Origin: Providencia vermicola
GTDB taxonomy: Bacteria > Pseudomonadota > Gammaproteobacteria > Enterobacterales > Enterobacteriaceae
Assembly: GCF_020381325.1 (NCBI RefSeq)
Contig: NZ_JAGSPI010000001.1
Location: forward strand, 372,001 to 436,000
Direction: 5' to 3'
DNA: 64,000 nt
Below, one piece after another: positions 58,675 to 64,000 of the stretch; the stretch's first letter is position 1; each line of letters opens with the position of its first letter. Under the pieces are notes generated by a model, which worked only from the letters and a program-made list of their open reading frames with translations, made no database searches and had not been told where the DNA came from. Position numbers and translations under genes: made by a program.

Positions 58675-59564
58675 TATTCAACCCCCGCATTGATGGCTCG
58701 GTGTAATCCGTCACCCAGTAAGTTTACAAATAAAACACTTACCATGATAGCGACCCCGGGTAAAATTACTGTCCAAGGGGCAACATAAATCAATTCTAAG
58801 GTATCACCTAGCATGGCTCCCCATTCCGAAGAGGGTAACTGTGCGCCTAAATCTAAAAAACCTAAAGCGGCAATATCAAGAATAGCGATAGATAGCGCTC
58901 GGGTTAATTCCGTGACTAAGATAGGGGTAATATTCGGTAATACGGTATACCACAAAATGAAAATGTTAGATGCACCATCAAGGCGGGCAGCAACGATATA
59001 TTCTTTGTCTAACTCATCATGCACCGCAACGTAAATTGTTCTTACCATTCGCGGTATTAATGCAAGGCAGATGGCCAACATGGCATTTTCAAGACTTGCT
59101 CCCATAAATGCGACAACAATAATCGCTAACAGTAACGATGGGATAGATAAGAGAGTGTCGAGGATATGATTAAATACGGCCGATTTTAACCCTTTCGTCA
59201 TTCCTGCAAGGCAGCCTAGAACTAAACCGATAACAGTGGCAATAAAAGTGACAAGGATTGCAGAGCCAAAAGTTGATTTAGTCCCAATTAATAAGCGACT
59301 TAAAATATCACGCCCAAGATCATCTGTGCCGAAGAAGAAGGCAACTTCACCGTAATGTGACCACGAGGGCGGCGTTAATTGATACCCTAAAAATTGTTGA
59401 TCTAAGGCGTAAGGTGCGAGATAAGGACCGATAAAACACAGAATAAGCAAAAATAGCACACCAAAAAAGCCGACCATCGAAACAATGTCTGATGAAAATA
59501 AATTCCATACCACCCGTGCAGGGGATGGCATTTTCTGTTCACGATAAAAATTATCTGAGGACAT
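58674..59564 (-). CDS. sapC: SapC, peptide ABC transporter permease
   Basis: Permease of the OppC/DppC type, 296 aa, six hydrophobic helices, with the cytoplasmic EAA loop in the segment [21 protein letters not shown]. It overlaps sapB by 14 bases and sapD by one base. Confidence 0.94.
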   Translation of the reverse strand: MSSDNFYREQKMPSPARVVWNLFSSDIVSMVGFFGVLFLLILCFIGPYLAPYALDQQFLGYQLTPPSWSHYGEVAFFFGTDDLGRDILSRLLIGTKSTFGSAILVTFIATVIGLVLGCLAGMTKGLKSAVFNHILDTLLSIPSLLLAIIVVAFMGASLENAMLAICLALIPRMVRTIYVAVHDELDKEYIVAARLDGASNIFILWYTVLPNITPILVTELTRALSIAILDIAALGFLDLGAQLPSSEWGAMLGDTLELIYVAPWTVILPGVAIMVSVLFVNLLGDGLHRAINAGVE

Positions 59565-60516
59565 ACCAATCCTTATGTTTTAACGGGTCCATCATCGCGC
59601 CTAAAATATCGGATAACACGTTGACAGTAATGACGAGTGCACCAATTAACATAACACCTGCAGAAATAGCAGAGTAGTCTTCTTGTCGGATAGCCGTGAC
59701 AAGCCAGCGTCCAAGCCCTGGCCAGTTAAATACTAATTCAGTGACCATGGTGAGTGTAAGCATAGTGGAAAATTGCAGGCCAAGCTTTGGTATTATAGGG
59801 GGAATAGCATTATGAAAAATATGACGGCGAATTATTTTAAGGCGCGACAGCCCGCGGATAGCCGCAGCTTTGATATAGTTTTCACTCGCAATTTCCTCAG
59901 TGCTGTTTCTCACTAAGCGAATGACTTCAGTCGTTGGCGCTAATGCCAGAGTGAGCACAGGCAAAATCATATGTTCTAACACATTGATTATCATGTCTTT
60001 ACGATAAGGTGATTCAGAGAGCCATGCATCAATTAGTGCAAAACCAGTGACTGGCTTTAGGTTATACAATAGGTCGATACGACCTGAAACAGGAAGCCAA
60101 CCAAGATGTAATGAGAAAAATAAAGTCAGTACAAGGGCTAAAACAAATACAGGAACGGAAAAACCCAGTAAGGCAAACACACTAATGGCAATATCTGCGG
60201 GTTTGTTACGCCAAAATGCCGCAATAATGCCAAGGGGGATGCCTGTTGTTAAAGCAAAAATAAATGCCAAAATACACAATTCCATGGTGGCAGGAAATGT
60301 GTCTTTAAGTTGTTCGGTAATAGGTTCACCATTGATACTGGACACACCAAAATCAAAGTGCAATAAACCGTCAAAGTAGAAAATATAGGCATCTAAGAGT
60401 GAGGCACCGCTGAGCGGGGCATTAGGGGTGAAGTAGCTCAAGCTAAAACTGACCAATGACAAAAAGAAGACGGTAACCAGTAATAACAAAAAGCGGCGCA
60501 ATGAGTAAATAATCAT
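59551..60516 (-). CDS. sapB: SapB, peptide ABC transporter permease
   Basis: Permease of the OppB/DppB type, 321 aa. Six helices; the EAA loop is [22 protein letters not shown]. It starts inside the sapA stop (ATGA overlap). Confidence 0.94.
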   Translation of the reverse strand: MIIYSLRRFLLLLVTVFFLSLVSFSLSYFTPNAPLSGASLLDAYIFYFDGLLHFDFGVSSINGEPITEQLKDTFPATMELCILAFIFALTTGIPLGIIAAFWRNKPADIAISVFALLGFSVPVFVLALVLTLFFSLHLGWLPVSGRIDLLYNLKPVTGFALIDAWLSESPYRKDMIINVLEHMILPVLTLALAPTTEVIRLVRNSTEEIASENYIKAAAIRGLSRLKIIRRHIFHNAIPPIIPKLGLQFSTMLTLTMVTELVFNWPGLGRWLVTAIRQEDYSAISAGVMLIGALVITVNVLSDILGAMMDPLKHKDWYVLR

Positions 60517-62198
60517 GGTTGCCCCCCTTGTTTTTTCGGTGCCACTTTCGGTTTTTGTTCCATTTCACGATATACCCCTGCAAATGAAGTATTACCAAAG
60601 GCACTGATCACGAGCCCTTTCATATCATAACGATAGGCTTGTAATCGCAATGAATAGGCTAACGGTAAAATAGGTAAGTCCTCACCTAAAATTTGCTGGG
60701 CTTGGTGGTAGTAATCAATCCGTGAGGCTAATTGTTGAGTCAGTAGTGCTTTATGCAGAACTTCATCAAATATGGGGTTACACCAATGACTTAAGTTAGT
60801 TTGTGAACCAATTGCTGCACAACTGAGTAGCGGGCGGAAAAAACTATCTGGGTCGTTACTGTCTGTTGTCCAACCGGCTAATGTCATGTCGTGAGTTCTA
60901 TCCATTAGCTGATTCTCTTGGAAGCGGCCTTCTACTGAGCGGATATTCATGGTGATGCCAACTTGGGCTAAGTCTGCTTGAATAAGCTCTGCCATTTTTA
61001 AGGGGCTTGGATTATATGATTGTGAGGCAATAGGCACCCACAAATCTAATTTCAGATTTTCTAACCCCATATCTTGTAGCATTTGCTTGGAAAGTTCAGG
61101 GTTGTAATCTGTAATTTTCGCTTGGTTATCATAAGCCCAAGATGCACGAGGTAAGATAGATGCTGCTGTTTCTGCGGTGCCATAATAAATCGATTGCATT
61201 AGTCGCTCATTATTAATGGCGTAAGCAATCGCTTGACGAACTTTGAGTTGATCCAGCGGCGGCTTGCTTGTATTAAACGCCAAATAGGCAATATTCATCC
61301 CTGAACGCATAGAGATTCGCAGGCGAGGGTCATCTCGTAGGACTTTTAGTTGACTCGCTGCAGGGTAAGCTAACACATCACACTCCCCTGTGAGCAGCTT
61401 CGAAATACGCCCTGTGCCTCCAGCACCCATATCGACCACGACTTCTTCCATACGTGGTTGGCCTTTCCAGTAATGATCATTTCTTAGCAAGCGAACAAAT
61501 TGGCCTGCTTGGTAGTCATCTAGCTTAAATGGTCCTGTACCAATGGGGCGCCAATCAATCAATTCTTGGCGATTAACACTTGATAGCGAGTCAGCATATT
61601 GGGCAGAGAGAATGGGGGCGTAGTGAGTTGCTAAATGCCATAAGAATGATGCATCAGGGGAATTTAGGCGAAATTCCACGGTGTAATTATTAATTTTGCG
61701 AATGCTTTGCACACTGCTGGCAAATTGCAGGCTATCAAAGTAAGGATAACGACCACCATTAATATAATGATAAGGATGGTTAACTTCAAACATCCGAGCA
61801 AAGCTAAAAACTACATCATCAGCGTTCATATTGCGTGAAGGAGTAAACCAAGGTGTTTCTTGGAACTTAACATCTTTTCTTAGGTAAAGACGATAGGTCG
61901 CGCCATTATCAAACACTTCCCAGCGCTCAGCGAGTTCTGGAATAAGGCGGTATGTAAATGGGTCGACATCCAGTAAGCGGTCATAAATTTGTGCGCCTAG
62001 TGGATCAACGATTAACCCACTACTGACGAGTTGAGGGTTAAAAGTTGTCACAATCCCATTCACACAGTAAATGAAACCTTTCTGGCGAATATCTGCAGGG
62101 ACTTCATTAGCGACAATATCTGTAAAACGCTCTTGGTTACTGAGCGCATTGGCAGATGTAAGAATGAGAAATAAAAAGCAAAGAGTTAGTCGGCGCAT
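60513..62198 (-). CDS. sapA: SapA, peptide-binding protein
   Basis: Periplasmic solute-binding protein (SBP family 5) of the Sap importer, 561 aa. Sap systems bind antimicrobial peptides or haem in Haemophilus and export putrescine in E. coli; which applies here is open. The ATG at 62198 starts a clean signal peptide ([20 protein letters not shown]); the open frame to 62369 would add 57 unrelated residues and overlap the RyhB promoter region. Family block: [20 protein letters not shown]. The ribosome site is weak. Confidence 0.93.
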   Translation of the reverse strand: MRRLTLCFLFLILTSANALSNQERFTDIVANEVPADIRQKGFIYCVNGIVTTFNPQLVSSGLIVDPLGAQIYDRLLDVDPFTYRLIPELAERWEVFDNGATYRLYLRKDVKFQETPWFTPSRNMNADDVVFSFARMFEVNHPYHYINGGRYPYFDSLQFASSVQSIRKINNYTVEFRLNSPDASFLWHLATHYAPILSAQYADSLSSVNRQELIDWRPIGTGPFKLDDYQAGQFVRLLRNDHYWKGQPRMEEVVVDMGAGGTGRISKLLTGECDVLAYPAASQLKVLRDDPRLRISMRSGMNIAYLAFNTSKPPLDQLKVRQAIAYAINNERLMQSIYYGTAETAASILPRASWAYDNQAKITDYNPELSKQMLQDMGLENLKLDLWVPIASQSYNPSPLKMAELIQADLAQVGITMNIRSVEGRFQENQLMDRTHDMTLAGWTTDSNDPDSFFRPLLSCAAIGSQTNLSHWCNPIFDEVLHKALLTQQLASRIDYYHQAQQILGEDLPILPLAYSLRLQAYRYDMKGLVISAFGNTSFAGVYREMEQKPKVAPKKQGGQP

Positions 62199-62392
62199 AA
62201 CACTGATATCGTTAACCTGAGTTGACCTATTGTAGCGTAAAAAAGAGCAAACAGGGTATAAGCAAAAATTTGACGTTAACGCTGAACGAAAAGCAATCAA
62301 GATAAAGCGGATAATAATAAAATTATGATGTTTATCATTGAAGTATGTCTGAATGAGAAAAAATCGCATTAAAAAGCTTTACAAATGGCACT

Positions 62393-62411
62393 GATAACTA
62401 TTATCATTCGC
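62393..62411 (+). promoter_or_regulatory. Fur box over the ryhB promoter
   Basis: GATAACTATTATCATTCGC matches the Fur 19-mer consensus at 14 positions by eye. It covers TATTAT (62399-62404), the likely -10 of ryhB; TTTACA at 62378-62383 is a possible -35 with a short 15-base spacer. Confidence 0.75.
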
Positions 62412-62511
62412 TTTGTCACTTAGGTGTATACTTACAGTGACAAGGCATGACATTGCTCACATTGCTTCCAGTGTTTTATTTGATAGCCAGCTTGGGTGCT
62501 GGCTTTTTTTT
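62410..62511 (+). ncRNA. ryhB: RyhB, iron-regulated small RNA
   Basis: Bases 62449-62471 equal the conserved core of E. coli RyhB as I recall it (GACATTGCTCACATTGCTTC plus CAG), the part that pairs with targets. A terminator stem follows (AGCCAGC 62485-62491 with GCTGGCT 62498-62504, then T8), as in E. coli. A 10-bp 5' stem (62411-62420 with 62436-62445) resembles the first stem-loop of RyhB in position, not in sequence. RyhB lowers use of iron by destabilising mRNAs for iron proteins when Fur is inactive. The exact 5' end is inferred. Confidence 0.92.
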
Positions 62512-62555
62512 GCACTTTTTATAAGGAAAGGCGACGGTTTGTCATTTTATGACTA

Positions 62556-63176
62556 TTATGGCTGAGTAGGTTTGTCTAAACCAACAAATTTTAAATCATC
62601 TTCTGTAACATTACCTTGTAGTGTACATAAAAAGCGGACAACACCACGTTTTTCATCTTTCTCGATAATCATCATTTTTTCCGCGGCATAAGGTTTTAAC
62701 CGATAGTTTTGAGCTGCATATTCATTAAATACCCATTTTTCGTCTAAACTGTGCCTAATCATTGGTGCATAAATATAGCTATTGCCTATTTTTAGAATGC
62801 TAATTTTTGAGGAAGTATAGCGGATAACTTCATCAAGACTTTGTGTTGTTTCAAATCCCCAAAAATAATACTGCCCACGCATACCCATATAAGTAAAATT
62901 ATCATACTTATCAAAGTCACTGTGGCTAACAAAAAAACGGTTAAAGGTGACAATGCCTGTTGGCGAAAAATGAAGGTCAACTGAAAGTGAAGGGCTATCG
63001 TTAATATTTGTATGTTTTAGTGTTTTTGAAATATCTTCAAGTACAGGGTATTCATTTATTTTTTTAAAAAAAGAAGCATCGCAATAGCTAAATGTACGCA
63101 TCAATGATTCGGCATGGGTCATAGCCGACGCCCCTAGGAGCAACCAAGGGATAGCAAATATGTTTAGTTTTTTCAT
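62556..63176 (-). CDS. Unknown exported protein
   Basis: A 206-aa protein that I do not recognise. A clear Sec signal peptide (MKKLNIFAIPWLLLGASAMTHA, cleavage after about residue 22) is followed by a soluble part of about 184 residues. The soluble part has two Cys (SYCDASF near the N terminus and RFLCTLQG near the C terminus) that could form a disulfide. No membrane helix or lipobox is visible. A strong ribosome site (AAGGAGC) supports it as a real gene. It is convergent with ryhB and lies between pspF and the sap operon. Confidence 0.75.
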   Translation of the reverse strand: MKKLNIFAIPWLLLGASAMTHAESLMRTFSYCDASFFKKINEYPVLEDISKTLKHTNINDSPSLSVDLHFSPTGIVTFNRFFVSHSDFDKYDNFTYMGMRGQYYFWGFETTQSLDEVIRYTSSKISILKIGNSYIYAPMIRHSLDEKWVFNEYAAQNYRLKPYAAEKMMIIEKDEKRGVVRFLCTLQGNVTEDDLKFVGLDKPTQP

Positions 63177-63636
63177 AATAAGCTCCTTGTGCTATGCAAT
63201 AGTATTAATATAAATACCATATAAATATATTTTTTGTTGTGGATAATTATGTCAATGTGTAAAAATAAATAAAAAGATTTAAGAAAGTATTTTATATCCA
63301 CATGATTTTTTTCTTTGAATAAATTATTAAAAATAAAATTATAAATTATTTTGGTAAAACAAATTTAGATAAATGAAGTTCTAATGTTTTCTTAATGTTG
63401 ATTTTCATTGTTAATTTTTAATTGGTCAATAAATTTTAGTTATAGAACTATATAAATATTATATTCCCATTAAGATGTAAAATAAAAAGTGAATAATCGT
63501 ACATTCAATAAATGTCGGATAATAATTTGTTATTATGAGAAAATACGTAATTACATTAATAGAAACACTGAAAGAACTGAAATATTTAGTAAGAAAAAAC
63601 ATTCGCTGAATGTTAATTAAAAAATAAGGCAAGTAA
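63177..63636. other. AT-rich region upstream of the exported-protein gene, no gene seen
   Basis: About 460 bases of very high A+T. I see no frame worth reporting. Confidence 0.55.
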
Positions 63637-63674
63637 ATACCTAAAACAATATCGTTGAATATTGTTTTAGGTAT
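63637..63674 (-). terminator. Long hairpin at the end of pspF
   Basis: ATACCTAAAACAATAT and ATATTGTTTTAGGTAT form a perfect 16-bp stem with a 6-base loop, starting 2 bases after the pspF stop. TTTACTT follows on the minus strand. Confidence 0.75.
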
Positions 63675-63676
63675 AT

Positions 63677-64000
63677 CTATTCATTTTCAATTTGATGTTT
63701 TTTTACCAATCCTCGCAACTGATCATAGCTTAAGGATAGGGATTGGGCAGCTTTGCGTTGATTGTAGTGGCTCGCAATGAGAGCACGCTCAAGTAGCTGT
63801 TTTTCAGTCTGTTGCTGCCATTGTCGCAAATCACAAGGGAGTGTTGGCAGAGTGCAATGTGCGGGCACGACATCAACTTTGCTAGTGGGAGCCTCATGTA
63901 ACTCAGCTAGCTTTTCGCCAAAGGGATTAAAAATAATGGAGTTGACGGGAGCTGCTTGATCTCCATGGCGGTATACGGAACGCTCAATGACATTTTTCAA
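63677..64000 (-). CDS. pspF: PspF, psp operon activator (C-terminal part)
   Basis: Sigma-54 enhancer-binding protein controlling the phage-shock response. Only the last 107 residues are in the window; the frame continues past the right edge. The segment starts at the end of the AAA+ domain (LKNVIERSVYRHG) and includes the Fis-type HTH (YNQRKAAQSLSLSYDQLRGLVKKH). In E. coli pspF also lies beside sapA; here ryhB and an unknown gene separate them. Confidence 0.93.
   Translation of the reverse strand: MKNVIERSVYRHGDQAAPVNSIIFNPFGEKLAELHEAPTSKVDVVPAHCTLPTLPCDLRQWQQQTEKQLLERALIASHYNQRKAAQSLSLSYDQLRGLVKKHQIENE

Noticed and set aside
62199..62369. 57-codon upstream extension of sapA
   Set aside because: It would put unrelated residues before an intact signal peptide and reach into the ryhB promoter region.
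1..64000. CRISPR arrays, prophage, IS elements, toxin-antitoxin or defence systems
   Set aside because: No regularly spaced repeats, transposase, integrase or defence-type proteins were found in any of the coding regions.

Overview
The window is AT-rich enterobacterial chromosome. Protein sequences and gene order point to Providencia or a close relative in the Morganellaceae: most proteins match Escherichia coli orthologues closely, and long stretches follow the E. coli ydi-suf-lpp-pykF and sodB-grxD-slyA-tyrS-gstA order. There are also rearrangements and a complete arn (polymyxin resistance) operon. I see no prophage, insertion sequence, CRISPR array or integron. The species call is an inference from sequence memory.

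Layout. 1-1290: end of btuC and btuD (vitamin B12 import). 1419-8842: arnBCADTEF, which adds L-Ara4N to lipid A. 8931-10499: nlpC and lplA. 10579-10950: a small MarA/SoxS-type activator. 11558-15999 (minus): haem locus hemP-hmuR-hmuS-hmuT under a Fur box, with no hmuU/hmuV permease. 16231-20909: aroH, ppsR and divergent ppsA. 21281-21393 (minus): the RprA small RNA. 21605-26446: ydiK, ydiJ, menI. 26860-32514: sufABCDSE with candidate IscR and Fur sites. 32719-35944: ldtE, lpp, pykF. 36350-36643: three tandem tRNA-Val(GAC). 36800-39116: mdtK and ribC. 39306-40361: an ABM-domain protein with an AraC regulator, where E. coli has cfa. 40678-45137: punC, punR, purR, ynhF, sodB. 46197-49193: grxD, rnt, gloA, ydhL-like, slyA. 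49692-55688: slyB, anmK, pdxH, tyrS, an ERIC-type element, pdxY, gstA. 55991-62198: a DUF817 membrane protein and sapABCDF. 62410-62511: the RyhB small RNA under a Fur box. 62556-64000: an unknown exported protein and the 3' end of pspF.

How the genes work together. Iron is a recurring theme. A Fur-repressed haem receptor operon, the SUF iron-sulfur system with IscR and Fur sites, RyhB, and the iron superoxide dismutase sodB all lie within 51 kb. The phosphoenolpyruvate-pyruvate node is also represented on both sides: ppsA and pykF each carry a recognisable Cra box. Envelope defence genes (arn, sap, slyA/slyB, lpp/ldtE, psp, RprA) form a second group.

The least explained items are the two small RNA loci (RyhB in an unfamiliar place), the haem locus without a permease, a structured repeat between ynhF and sodB, a strong terminator at 46043-46069 with no assigned gene upstream, and the unknown exported protein beside ryhB.
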